Source: Variovorax guangxiensis
GTDB lineage: Bacteria > Pseudomonadota > Gammaproteobacteria > Burkholderiales > Burkholderiaceae_C
Length of the DNA: 64,000 bases
NCBI RefSeq assembly: GCF_003952165.1
Contig: NZ_RXFT01000022.1
Location: 1-64,000 of the forward strand
Reading direction: 5' to 3'
Part shown: one piece after another, positions 35,562 to 44,258 of the stretch
Layout of the letters: every line of letters begins with the position of its first letter
How positions within the stretch are numbered: position 1 is the stretch's first letter
Program-made: the position numbers and the translations under genes
Notes under the pieces: model-generated
Databases searched by the model: none
Told to the model about the DNA's origin: nothing
What the model saw: only the letters and a program-made list of their open reading frames with translations

Positions 35562-35656
35562 GGTAAAGCCGCGCCCGAGGTGGCTCACTGCGCCACCTGG
35601 TTCCGCGCGTGTCTTGGGTTTTCGCACCGCGGGGTATCCTCGCCGCGGAGAGAAGA

Positions 35657-36928
35657 ATGAAGACAAGCGAGACAAACATCCACCAGCCCGACTCCCGCTA
35701 CGCCATGGTCCGCCTGGGCCTCACGCTGCTGATCATGACCGTCGGCAGCAGCGGCATGTACGTGGTGTCGGTGATGCTGCCCGCCGTGCAGGCCGAGTTC
35801 GGCATCGCGCGCGCCGACGCCTCTCTGCCCTACACGCTGCTGATGCTGGGCTTCGGTTTCGGCGGCGTGCTGATGGGCAAGCTGGCCGACCGCATCGGCG
35901 TGATGAAGCCGCTGCTGATGGGCGCGGTCTTCCTGGGGGCGGGCTACGTCGCCACGGGTTTCTCCGGTGGCATCGTCAGCTTCACGATGGCGCAGGCGCT
36001 GCTGGTCGGCCTGCTCGGCAGCTCGGTGGCCTTCGCGCCTCTGGTGGCAGACACCTCGCTGTGGTTCGTCAAGCGGCGCGGCATCGCGGTGGCGGTGTGC
36101 GCCAGCGGCAATTACCTGGCGGGCGCGGTGTGGCCGCCGATCGCGCAGCACTTCGTGGAAACCGTCGGCTGGCGCCAGACCTACATCGGCATGGGCATCT
36201 TCTGCGGCGTGACGATGGCGCTGCTGGCCATGTTCTTCCGCGCGCGGCCGCCCGCGCTGGCAGAAGCCGTTTCCGTGAATTCCGCCTCGGGCATCACGGC
36301 GCCGGTGCGCGACATGACCCGCCCCTTCGGCCTGAGCATGGGCGCGGCGCAGAGCCTGCTGTGCATTGCCGGCGTGGCCTGCTGCGTGGCGATGGCGATG
36401 CCGCAGGTGCACATCGTGGCCTACTGCGGCGACCTGGGCTACGGCCCCGCGCAGGGCGCGATCATGCTGTCGCTGATGCTGGGCTTCGGCATCGTGAGCC
36501 GGCTGGTGTCGGGTGCCATCTGCGACCGCATCGGCGGGCTGCGCACGCTGCTGCTGGGCGGCGTGCTGCAGTGCGTGGCGCTGCTGCTGTTCCTGCCCTT
36601 CGACGGGCTGATGCCGCTCTACGTGATCTCGGCGCTCTTCGGCCTCTTCCAGGGAGGCATCGTGCCGTCGTACGCGATCATCGTGCGCGAGCACTTTCCG
36701 CCGAAGGAAGCGGGCGGGCGGGTGGGCACGGTGCTGATGTTCACGCTCTTCGGCATGGCGCTGGGCGGATGGATGTCGGGCAAGGTGTTCGACCTCACCG
36801 GCAGCTACCACGCGGCCTTCATCAACGGCATCGGCTGGAACCTGGTGAACGTGAGCATCGCGAGCTTCCTGCTGTTCAGGACGCTTCGGCGATCAGGCGG
36901 CCGAGTGTTCGCATTGCCTGCTCGCTGA
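35657..36928 (+). CDS. MFS transporter
   Basis: 423 aa with about 12 hydrophobic segments. The MFS loop 2-3 motif appears as GVLMGKLADRIGVMKPLLMG, and the mirrored loop 8-9 motif as RLVSGAICDRIGGLRTLLLG. It resembles the monocarboxylate/oxalate-formate antiporter side of the family, but the substrate is not evident. The ATG at 35657 follows a GAGAGAAG purine run. The 3' end overlaps the convergent MocR-type regulator by 53 bp. It may be that regulator's target. Confidence 0.82.
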   Translation: MKTSETNIHQPDSRYAMVRLGLTLLIMTVGSSGMYVVSVMLPAVQAEFGIARADASLPYTLLMLGFGFGGVLMGKLADRIGVMKPLLMGAVFLGAGYVATGFSGGIVSFTMAQALLVGLLGSSVAFAPLVADTSLWFVKRRGIAVAVCASGNYLAGAVWPPIAQHFVETVGWRQTYIGMGIFCGVTMALLAMFFRARPPALAEAVSVNSASGITAPVRDMTRPFGLSMGAAQSLLCIAGVACCVAMAMPQVHIVAYCGDLGYGPAQGAIMLSLMLGFGIVSRLVSGAICDRIGGLRTLLLGGVLQCVALLLFLPFDGLMPLYVISALFGLFQGGIVPSYAIIVREHFPPKEAGGRVGTVLMFTLFGMALGGWMSGKVFDLTGSYHAAFINGIGWNLVNVSIASFLLFRTLRRSGGRVFALPAR

Positions 36929-38294
36929 CCGTGTCCCACGGGTGGCCGTAGTTGAGCCGCAGGCAGTTGGCGAAGGCGCGCGTGGCCGAGAAGATCGGAC
37001 CCGGCGCGACGCTGATGCCGAGTTCCAGCGCCTTGCGGTGGATCTCCAGCGCGTTCGCACCCGCCGGTAGTTCTACCCAGAGGAAGTACCCGCCCAGCGG
37101 CCGCGTCGCGCGCGTGCCTTCCGGAAAGTAGTGCCCCACGGCCTGCGCGAAGGTGGCCTGCTGCATCGCCAGCGTCTGGCGCAGCTTGCGCAGGTGCCTG
37201 TCGAGCCCGCCTTTCTCCAGGTAGCCCGCGAGCGCCAGCTGTGCCGGCGCCGAGGTGCTCAGCGTGCTCGACAGCTTCTGCCGTGCGACCTTGCGTGCGA
37301 AGCGTCCGGCCGAGGTCCAGCCGATGCGATAGCCCGGAGCCAGGCATTTCGAGAACGACGAGCAGTGCAGCACCAGCCCCTGCGTGTCGAAGGCCTTGGC
37401 CGGCGGTGGGCGGCGTTCGCCGAAGTACAGCTCGGCGTACACGTCGTCCTCGATCAGCGGCAGGCCATGACGCGCGAGCAGTTCCACCAGTGCCTTCTTC
37501 TTCGCGTCGGGCATCAGGCTGCCCAGCGGGTTCTGGAAGGTGGTCATGAGCCAGCAGGCGGCCGGCTTGTGTGCCGCGATGGCCTGCTCCAGCGCCTCCA
37601 GGTCGATGCCGTCGCCCGGATGCGTCGGCACCTCGACGGCGCGCAGGCCCATGCGTTCCAGCGCCTGCAATGCCGCGTAGAAGGTGGGCGATTCGACGAT
37701 CACCGCATCGCCCGGCCGCGTCACCGCCGAGAGGCAGAGGTTGAGCGCCTCCAGCGCGCCGTTGGTGATGACGATCTCGTCGGCCGGCACCTGCATGCCG
37801 TCGGCCAGGTAGCGCAGCGCGATCTGCCGGCGCAGCGCCGCGCTGCCGGGCGTGAGGTCGTCCACCGTGCTCCACGGGTCGAGCGACCTGGCACTGGCGG
37901 CCATGAACTGTCCCAGCCGCGCCAGCGGAAACAGCAGCGGGCTCGGAAAGGCCGAGCCGAAGGGCACGACCTTGCGCGACATGCTGGCCTCGAGGATGTC
38001 GAACACCTGGTCGCTCACGTCCAGCGACTTCGGCCCGCCGGCGGGGCGCGAGGTGAGGGTGGATTCGGGCGGTGCGTCTCGCAGCCCGCCGCCGGCGACG
38101 TAGTAGCCCGAGCGGTCGCGCGCCCGCACCAGGCCGCGCGCCTCGAGCAGGTAATAGGCCTCGAACACGGTCGACGCACTCACCCCCCGGCTCTGGCCGG
38201 TGTGGCGCACCGAGGGCAGGCGGTCGCCGGTTTTCAGGGTGCCGTTGCGGATCGAGGCCTCGATGTCGGCGGCCAGGGCTTCGTACCTTTTCAT
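36876..38294 (-). CDS. MocR-type regulator (GntR HTH plus aminotransferase domain)
   Basis: 472 aa. The N-terminal GntR winged helix is MKRYEALAADIEASIRNGTL followed by KTGDRLPSVRHTGQSRGVSA. From about residue 110 it is a fold-type I PLP aminotransferase domain with the Schiff-base Lys in SSFSKCLAPGYRIGW and NPLG in TTFQNPLGSL. Such proteins sense amino acids or B6 vitamers and act as transcription factors, not as enzymes. It is divergent from the DUF2970/cytochrome genes and convergent with the MFS gene, either of which could be controlled by it. Confidence 0.88.
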   Translation of the reverse strand: MKRYEALAADIEASIRNGTLKTGDRLPSVRHTGQSRGVSASTVFEAYYLLEARGLVRARDRSGYYVAGGGLRDAPPESTLTSRPAGGPKSLDVSDQVFDILEASMSRKVVPFGSAFPSPLLFPLARLGQFMAASARSLDPWSTVDDLTPGSAALRRQIALRYLADGMQVPADEIVITNGALEALNLCLSAVTRPGDAVIVESPTFYAALQALERMGLRAVEVPTHPGDGIDLEALEQAIAAHKPAACWLMTTFQNPLGSLMPDAKKKALVELLARHGLPLIEDDVYAELYFGERRPPPAKAFDTQGLVLHCSSFSKCLAPGYRIGWTSAGRFARKVARQKLSSTLSTSAPAQLALAGYLEKGGLDRHLRKLRQTLAMQQATFAQAVGHYFPEGTRATRPLGGYFLWVELPAGANALEIHRKALELGISVAPGPIFSATRAFANCLRLNYGHPWDTVSEQAMRTLGRLIAEAS

Positions 38295-38398
38295 CGGCTC
38301 ATTGCAGGATTCGTTGTTCGGGGCACTTTATCTGCACCGGTCAATTGGAGCGAATCTGCATCTGTTTTTTCTGGCCGGGCTGGTCCACACTCAACCCC

Positions 38399-38587
38399 AT
38401 GTCGAATCTCTTGCGCGCGTTGCGCGCCGTTCTCTGGAGTTTCATCGGGCTGGGTGGCCGACGCGCCGACGCCGAAAGCCGCACCTCGCAGGTCGGCATC
38501 CTGCCGCTCATCGGCGTGGCGCTGGTGATGGTGCTGCTGCTGATCGCGGGGCTGGTCACGCTGGCGCATCTCGCCGCCGGCACATGA
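38399..38587 (+). CDS. DUF2970 family small membrane protein
   Basis: 62 aa: MSNLLRALRAVLWSFIGLGG then a charged linker RRADAESRTSQ and one C-terminal membrane helix (LPLIGVALVMVLLLIAGLVT). This is the DUF2970 pattern, often found next to respiratory genes. The stop overlaps the start of the cytochrome c gene (ATGA), so it is the first gene of that operon. Role unknown. Confidence 0.8.
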   Translation: MSNLLRALRAVLWSFIGLGGRRADAESRTSQVGILPLIGVALVMVLLLIAGLVTLAHLAAGT

Positions 38588-39303
38588 GGCGCGCGCTCAG
38601 GCTCCTCGCGCTCGGGCTGCTGCTCGCCGTGCAGGGCATGGCGGGCGCGGCAACGCCCAGCACTCCGGCCACCGTGCCCGACACCATCGAGCAGCGCGTA
38701 GCCGCCTGCATCGCCTGCCACGGTCGCGAGGGCGCGACCACCAACGCCGGCTACTTTCCGCGCCTGGCGGGCAAGCCGGCCGGCTACCTGTTCAACCAGC
38801 TCGTGAGTTTTCGCGATGGGCGCCGCTTCAACACCGACATGGCCTACATGGTGCAGCACCTGTCGGACGCCTACCTGCGCGAGATGGCCGAATACTTCGC
38901 CGGGCTGCAGCTGCCTTACCCGCCCGTTTCCCCCGTGAGCGATGCGACGCCCGAGCAGTTGCAGCGCGGCCGCCAACTCGTGCGCGAGGGCGATGCGGCG
39001 CGCGGCATTCCGGCCTGCGTGCAGTGCCACGGCGCGGCGCTCACGGGCGTGCAGCCGGCCATTCCGGGGCTGCTGGGGCTCCCGCGGCTGTACGTGTCGT
39101 CGCAGCTCGGCGCCTGGCTCACCAACGAGCGGCATGCGATGGCGCCCGACTGCATGGCCGATATCGGCCGGCGCATGAGCACCGCCGACATCAATGCCGT
39201 CGCGAGTTGGCTCGCCGTGCAGCCGATGCCCGTCGACACGAAGCCCGCCGCCTCGCTGCCCGCACCGCTGCCGGTGAAGTGCGGCGGCATGCCTGCGAAG
39301 TGA
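38584..39303 (+). CDS. Di-haem cytochrome c (c553/c4-like)
   Basis: 239 aa with a signal peptide (LRLLALGLLLAVQGMAGA). Two haem c sites are visible: CIACH in VAACIACHGREG and CVQCH in IPACVQCHGAAL. Methionines suitable as sixth ligands follow each (FNTDMAYM; ERHAMAPDCM). The protein is periplasmic and probably carries electrons between a membrane dehydrogenase and a terminal oxidase. It is co-transcribed with the tri-haem cytochrome 13 bp downstream. Confidence 0.85.
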   Translation: MRRALRLLALGLLLAVQGMAGAATPSTPATVPDTIEQRVAACIACHGREGATTNAGYFPRLAGKPAGYLFNQLVSFRDGRRFNTDMAYMVQHLSDAYLREMAEYFAGLQLPYPPVSPVSDATPEQLQRGRQLVREGDAARGIPACVQCHGAALTGVQPAIPGLLGLPRLYVSSQLGAWLTNERHAMAPDCMADIGRRMSTADINAVASWLAVQPMPVDTKPAASLPAPLPVKCGGMPAK

Positions 39304-39316
39304 GGGAGCAGCGCCC

Positions 39317-40606
39317 ATGAAACTGCGACACCTCGCCTGGCTGCTGCTTGCGCTCGTCGTGCTCGGCGCCGTGGCCGCCGGCACCATCGTGGCGATGAAC
39401 CTGCGCGGCGAAGACCCGCTGCCCGCGCAGGCCGAAGCCTTCCAGTCCACGCCGCAACTCGTCGAGCGCGGGCGCTACCTCGCGCTGGCCGGCAACTGCG
39501 CCGGCTGCCACACCACGCGCGGCGGCGAGCCCTATGCGGGCGGAATGCCCATCGAGACACCCTTCGGCACCGTCTATTCGAGCAACCTCACGCCCGACGA
39601 CAAGGCCGGCATCGGCGGCTGGAGCAGCGCGCACTTCTGGCGTGCGATGCACAACGGCCGCAGCAAGGAGGGCCGGCTGCTGTACCCCGCGTTCCCGTAC
39701 CCGAGCTTCACGCAGGTGACGCGCGAGGATTCGGACGCCATCTACGCCTACCTGCGCAGCGTGCCGCCCTCGGCGGTACCCAACCGCGAGCATCGCCTGC
39801 GCTTCCCCTACGACACGCAGGCCGCGCTCGCCGTGTGGCGCGCGCTCTCGTTCAAGCCCGAGCCCTTCGTCGCCAATGCAGGCAAGCCCGCCGAATGGAA
39901 CCGGGGCGCCTACCTCGTCAACGGCCTGGGCCATTGCATCGCCTGCCATGGCAGCCGCAATTCGCTGGGCGCCACCGAGACGAAGCTGGGGCTTTCGGGC
40001 GGCCTGATTGCCGTCGAGAACTGGTACGCGCCTTCGCTCACCGATCCGCACGAGGCGGGCGTGGCCGACTGGTCCGCAGCCGACGTGGTGGCACTGCTCA
40101 AGAACGGCGTGGCGCCGCGCGGCTCGGTGATGGGGCCGATGGCCGACGTGGTGTTCCGCAGCACGCAGTACCTGAGCGAGGCCGACCTGGCGGCCATGGC
40201 GAGCTACCTCAAGGACCTGCCCGATGCGCCCAAGGCCGAAGCCCCGGCCGCCGCCACGGCCAAGGCCCCGATCCGCCGCGATGCCGGCACCATGGCGCGC
40301 GGCGCGAAGATCTACGACCAGCGCTGCGCCTACTGCCACGGCGACCAGGGCCAGGGTGCGGCGGGCGCCTATCCGCCGCTGGCGGGCAACCGCGCAGTGA
40401 ACATGGCGCGGCCCACCAACCTGATCCAGGTGATCGCGCACGGCGGCTTCCTGCCCTCGACGGCTGGCAACCCGCGCCCCTACGGCATGCCTCCCTTCGG
40501 CCAGACGCTGGATGCGGCCGAGGTCGCGGCGGTGCTCACCTACGTGCGCGGCTCGTGGGGCAACGACAGCCCGCCGGTCACGCAGCTCGACACCATGCGG
40601 CGCTGA
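39317..40606 (+). CDS. Tri-haem cytochrome c (alcohol/aldehyde dehydrogenase cytochrome subunit type)
   Basis: 429 aa with an N-terminal membrane anchor or uncleaved signal (LAWLLLALVVLGAVAAGTIV). Three CxxCH sites are present: CAGCHTTRGGEPY, CIACHGSRNS and CAYCHGDQGQG. The first domain (AGGMPIETPFGTVYSSNLTP, then WSSAHFWRAMHNG) is typical of the cytochrome subunits of membrane alcohol, gluconate and aldehyde dehydrogenases. No catalytic flavoprotein, molybdenum or quinoprotein subunit is next to it, which is unusual; the partner must be elsewhere. Confidence 0.87.
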   Translation: MKLRHLAWLLLALVVLGAVAAGTIVAMNLRGEDPLPAQAEAFQSTPQLVERGRYLALAGNCAGCHTTRGGEPYAGGMPIETPFGTVYSSNLTPDDKAGIGGWSSAHFWRAMHNGRSKEGRLLYPAFPYPSFTQVTREDSDAIYAYLRSVPPSAVPNREHRLRFPYDTQAALAVWRALSFKPEPFVANAGKPAEWNRGAYLVNGLGHCIACHGSRNSLGATETKLGLSGGLIAVENWYAPSLTDPHEAGVADWSAADVVALLKNGVAPRGSVMGPMADVVFRSTQYLSEADLAAMASYLKDLPDAPKAEAPAAATAKAPIRRDAGTMARGAKIYDQRCAYCHGDQGQGAAGAYPPLAGNRAVNMARPTNLIQVIAHGGFLPSTAGNPRPYGMPPFGQTLDAAEVAAVLTYVRGSWGNDSPPVTQLDTMRR

Positions 40607-40634
40607 TCGATCGACCGATCGACCGATCGGTCAG
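40605..40634. repeat. Short GATCGACC tandem/palindromic repeat
   Basis: The gap between the convergent cytochrome and lipoxygenase genes is about 24 bp of alternating GATC and GACC words (GATCGATCGACCGATCGACC, then GATCGGTC). It can pair with itself and may terminate or separate the convergent transcripts. Confidence 0.5.
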
Positions 40635-42640
40635 ATGTTCGTGCTGGAGGGAATCCGGCTCGGCAGCAGATATTCGTAAGGCCGCGCGCGCGTCGCGTTG
40701 CGCTGGCCGATGGTCGCTTCGATGCCCGCAAGCGCATTGCGGAAGCGCTCCAGCGGCCCGCCTTGCCCGACGATGGCCGGGTCCAGAAGCACCGGCAGGT
40801 GCGGAAAGACGTTGTCCTTGTATTCGCCCAGCGGCCGGTAGTACACGCCGCCGAGGATGTGGAACAGCAGGATCTGCTCCTGCGCCGCCAGCCGCGAGGG
40901 CAGCATCTGCGACCAGCTCGCCTCGTTCTGGCCAGCGCCGCTCGTCGGCGCCGGCATCCCTTCGGCACCCGCGCTGAAGGGCGCATAGGTCATCACCGAA
41001 TACTGCGGGAAGTTCACCGCCGCGTGCTGCGCGCTGGCGTTGAAGATGATGGCGGTGAGCACGTCGGCCAGCTGCGCGCGCGTGGTGATCGCGCGGAAGC
41101 CGTGCACCTTGCCGCTGGTCGCCAGCTCGGAGGCCCAGGCCTTGAGCTCGTAGTCGCCGGTCACGTCGGCGTCGCTCAGGTAGTAGGTGGCCACGTAGTC
41201 GCCCACCCACTGCGCGATCGCGTTCCACACCAGCAGCGCGTCGTCGCGGTAGGGGTAGTCGGGCAGTGCCGCTGCGTCGTCCACGCCGCGCGTGCGCAGG
41301 TCGCTGGGCAGCATCATGCGGTCGTAGAAGTCGTAGGCCAGCCGGTCGCGTCCGCACTGCTGCTGCAGCGTCTCGATGGGCGCGGCGAGGATCACGTCGC
41401 CCGTGGTCAGCGGCGCCATGATGATCAGCGTGGCCGCCTCGTTGATGAACATCGCGCCTTCCAGGTGCGGCGACAGCAGCCGGCTCAGCGGATGCGCGGT
41501 CGCGAGCTGGCGCTGCGTGGCCATCGCGAAGGCTTCCGACATCAGGTGCGTGCGGCCCAGGTGCACGAACATCTCGTGGTAGTTGAAGTCGGCCACCTGC
41601 ACCACGGTCTTGGCCGACTGCCAGGCCCAGTAGGCCTCGGCGTTGGCGGTGTCGTCCACGCGCAGGAAGATGGCGCTCGCGGCCGGGTCCTGGCCGCACT
41701 GGATGGCGACCGGCACCAGCGAGCGGCCGGTCTTCGGCCGCGCGAACAGCGCAATGGGCGCCTGGATGTAGCCGGTGCCCGTGAGCGGCTTGACCTGCGC
41801 TCCGGCCGGTGCCATGTCTGCGAGGCCTTCGTAGTCGAGGATGTAGAGCCGGCCCGACGAGGCAGCCTCGGCAAGGCTGTCGCCCGCGCCCATCACCTGC
41901 TGGTACTGCGCATTGCCGAGCGGGAACTTGGCCGGCAGCGCGGTCGCGCGCTGGATCAGCATCGGGTTGGGCCCGGCTACGCGCATGGCGGCGAACAGGT
42001 CGTTGTCGTGCAGCAGCTGCGCGATGGCGGGCTTCTCGATGGTGATGAACAGTGCGTCGTACTGCGCCACCGTCTTCGGTCCGTTCAGCGCGCCCAGCGG
42101 GCCTTGCGAGAGCAGGTCCTGGTGGATCTGCTTGAGCTGCGTGGAGATGTCGCCCGCCGTGCCGGTGAGCGTGCCGAGCAGCGTCAGCACCGCGGCCGGC
42201 AAGGTGGTCAGTCCGCTGTTGGCGGCCAGCAACTGGTCGAAGCTGGCCTGCAGGCTCGCAAGCCGCGTGCGCAGGTTGTCCAGTGACTGCAGGCTGCCCG
42301 AGGCCAGTGCGCTGGTGGCGAACGAGGCCGCGAAGTTGGTGACAGCCTCCAGTGCTTTCGAGATCGTCTTGAGCTGGTGCTCCAGCGCCGGCAGTTCGGT
42401 GGCCGGCACCACCGCGGCCATCGGCACGCCAGCCAGGTTGATGTGCGATTCGGTCCAGAGATAGGTCGCCTGCCGTCCCACCAGTTCCAGCCGCCGCAGC
42501 GTGGCGCTGATCGGGTCGATCTTCTGCGGCAGCGTGGGCTTCGGCACCGGCAGGGCCGCCGATGCCGTGGATGTCTTGCCGGCCAGCAGGCTCAGGCCGC
42601 CCGCCGAGGCGGACCATTTGAGGATGTCTCTGCGCTTCAT
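40631..42640 (-). CDS. Tat-exported bacterial lipoxygenase
   Basis: 669 aa. A twin-arginine signal is present (MKRRDILKWSASAGGLSLLA). The lipoxygenase iron-binding signature is HEMFVHLGRTHLMSE, giving His360 and His365 as ligands; the third His is His539 in NASAQHAAVNFPQY with Asn543 nearby, and the C-terminal residue is Ile669, as required for the last ligand. It should oxygenate polyunsaturated fatty acids to hydroperoxides, acting outside the cytoplasm. The region at about 80-190 is helical and differs from plant enzymes. The ATG at 42640 starts the Tat signal. A 32-bp palindrome lies 50 bp upstream. Bacterial lipoxygenases are patchily distributed, so transfer is plausible. Confidence 0.88.
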   Translation of the reverse strand: MKRRDILKWSASAGGLSLLAGKTSTASAALPVPKPTLPQKIDPISATLRRLELVGRQATYLWTESHINLAGVPMAAVVPATELPALEHQLKTISKALEAVTNFAASFATSALASGSLQSLDNLRTRLASLQASFDQLLAANSGLTTLPAAVLTLLGTLTGTAGDISTQLKQIHQDLLSQGPLGALNGPKTVAQYDALFITIEKPAIAQLLHDNDLFAAMRVAGPNPMLIQRATALPAKFPLGNAQYQQVMGAGDSLAEAASSGRLYILDYEGLADMAPAGAQVKPLTGTGYIQAPIALFARPKTGRSLVPVAIQCGQDPAASAIFLRVDDTANAEAYWAWQSAKTVVQVADFNYHEMFVHLGRTHLMSEAFAMATQRQLATAHPLSRLLSPHLEGAMFINEAATLIIMAPLTTGDVILAAPIETLQQQCGRDRLAYDFYDRMMLPSDLRTRGVDDAAALPDYPYRDDALLVWNAIAQWVGDYVATYYLSDADVTGDYELKAWASELATSGKVHGFRAITTRAQLADVLTAIIFNASAQHAAVNFPQYSVMTYAPFSAGAEGMPAPTSGAGQNEASWSQMLPSRLAAQEQILLFHILGGVYYRPLGEYKDNVFPHLPVLLDPAIVGQGGPLERFRNALAGIEATIGQRNATRARPYEYLLPSRIPSSTNI

Positions 42641-42689
42641 CGGGGAGTCCCTGTTGTTGTGAATCTCGGGAGGCCGACGGAAGGCTCGG

Positions 42690-42721
42690 CCACCAAATCG
42701 AACGCTCGTTCTATTTGGTGG
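42690..42721. promoter_or_regulatory. TetR-like operator upstream of the lipoxygenase gene
   Basis: A 32-bp inverted repeat with 15-bp arms, 14 of 15 matching, and a 2-bp centre: CCACCAAATcGAACG - CT - CGTTCtATTTGGTGG. It lies 50 bp upstream of the lipoxygenase start, at promoter distance. The GAACG/CGTTC core resembles operators of TetR-family repressors of fatty-acid or lipid genes. No TetR gene is adjacent. The nearest gene on the other side ends here, so the lipoxygenase is the only likely target. Confidence 0.65.
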
Positions 42722-42810
42722 GCGGATTCTGCGGAGGGGCTTGGGCGTTGGCAATCAGGGTTGCTGCCTACTCCGAGGCGCGTTCCCTGCAACGTCTGGT
42801 CAGGGCGTCG

Positions 42811-44202
42811 TCAGGCCGTATGCGGGTGCCGTGCCGCTTCGTACAGCGTGCGCGCCAGGTCGCGATGTCTGGCCAGCAGCGGCGCCAGTTCGAGCCCGGT
42901 GAATGCACCGCCGCGGATCCGCACCGCGCCGCCGATCACGCTCAGCGACACCGATGCCGGCGTGCAGAACACGAGCGCTGCCACCGGGTCGTGCCCCGCG
43001 CCAGCGTGCGCGACGCCGCGCATGTCGAAGGCCACGATGTCGGCCGACATGCCGGGCGCGATGGCACCGATGTCGTCGCGGCCCAGCACCTGCGCGCCGC
43101 CGAGCGTGGCGATCTCCAGCGCCTCGCGCGCCGTCATCGCTGCCGGTCCGTAGCCCACGCGCTGCAACAGCATCGCCTGCCGCGCCTCGCCCAGCATGTG
43201 CGCACCATCGTTCGACGCGCTGCCGTCCACGCCCAGCCCTACCGGCACGCCCGCGCGGCGCATCGCACCGATGGGCGCGATGCCCGAGGCCAGGCGCATG
43301 TTGGAGCACGGGCAGTGCGCCACGCCCGTGCCGGTGCGGCCGAAGAGCGCGATGCCGGCCTCGTCGAGCTTCACGCAGTGCGCGTGCCACACGTCACGGC
43401 CCACCCAGCCCAGGTCCTCGGCGTACTCGGCCGGCGTCATGCCGAACTTCTCGCGCGAGTAGGCGACGTCGTTGTCGTTCTCGGCCAGGTGCGTGTGCAG
43501 CGATACGCCGCGCTCGCGCGCCAGTTCGGCCGACAGGCGCATCAGGTCGCGCGACACCGAGAAAGGCGAGCAGGGCGCGAGCACGATGCGGCGCATCGAG
43601 TGGCGCGAGGCATCGTGCCAGCGGCCGATGAGCCGCTCGCTGTCGCGCAGGATCGCTTCCTCGGTCTCGACCACCTCGTCGGGCGGCAGTCCGCCGGCGC
43701 TGCGGCCCACGCTCATGCTGCCGCGCGCCGCGTGGAAGCGCATGCCCATCGCGTCGGCCGCCTCGATCGAATCGTCGAGCCGCGAGCCGTTGGGAAACAG
43801 GTAGAGATGGTCGCTGGTGGTGGTGCAGCCCGAGAGCATCAGCTCGGCCATCGCCGTCTGCGTGGACACCCGGATCATCTCGGGCGTGATGCGCGCCCAC
43901 AGCAGGTACAGGCTGGTGAGCCAGCCGAAGAGCTCGGCGTCCTGCGCCTCGGGCACCGCGCGCGTGAGGCTCTGGTACATGTGGTGGTGCGTGTTGACCA
44001 GGCCGGGCATCACCACGTGACCGCGCATGTCGATGGCTTCGGCCTTGCCGTCGCGCAGGGCTTCGAGGTAGGCGATGGGCAGCTCGGCCGTGGGGCCGGC
44101 CCAGGCGATCGCGGGGCCGTCACACACCACGGCGCCGTCGGCGATCTCGCGCCGGGTGGCGTCCATGGTGACGAGAGTGTCGGCATGTCGGAGGATCAGC
44201 AT
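42811..44202 (-). CDS. 8-oxoguanine deaminase-like amidohydrolase
   Basis: 463 aa of the amidohydrolase superfamily (TrzN/AtzA/8-oxoguanine deaminase branch). Metal and catalytic residues are visible: GLVNTHHHMYQSLTRA, the His in SLHTHLAENDND, the His in WHAHCVKLD, and the Asp in GLGVDGSASND. The sequence LPYL-equivalent segments and the HHHMYQ block agree with 8-oxoguanine deaminases, which release ammonia to give urate. Related chlorotriazine or guanine-type hydrolases cannot be excluded. The start is at the first Met of a standard N-terminus (MLILRHADTLVTMD). The next gene, a 5'-nucleotidase, also fits nucleotide salvage. Confidence 0.8.
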   Translation of the reverse strand: MLILRHADTLVTMDATRREIADGAVVCDGPAIAWAGPTAELPIAYLEALRDGKAEAIDMRGHVVMPGLVNTHHHMYQSLTRAVPEAQDAELFGWLTSLYLLWARITPEMIRVSTQTAMAELMLSGCTTTSDHLYLFPNGSRLDDSIEAADAMGMRFHAARGSMSVGRSAGGLPPDEVVETEEAILRDSERLIGRWHDASRHSMRRIVLAPCSPFSVSRDLMRLSAELARERGVSLHTHLAENDNDVAYSREKFGMTPAEYAEDLGWVGRDVWHAHCVKLDEAGIALFGRTGTGVAHCPCSNMRLASGIAPIGAMRRAGVPVGLGVDGSASNDGAHMLGEARQAMLLQRVGYGPAAMTAREALEIATLGGAQVLGRDDIGAIAPGMSADIVAFDMRGVAHAGAGHDPVAALVFCTPASVSLSVIGGAVRIRGGAFTGLELAPLLARHRDLARTLYEAARHPHTA

Positions 44203-44258
44203 GCCGGCATTCTTGCCCCCGGGCTGGGCGCGAGGCAAGCGCGCCGCGAGGCCGCCGC

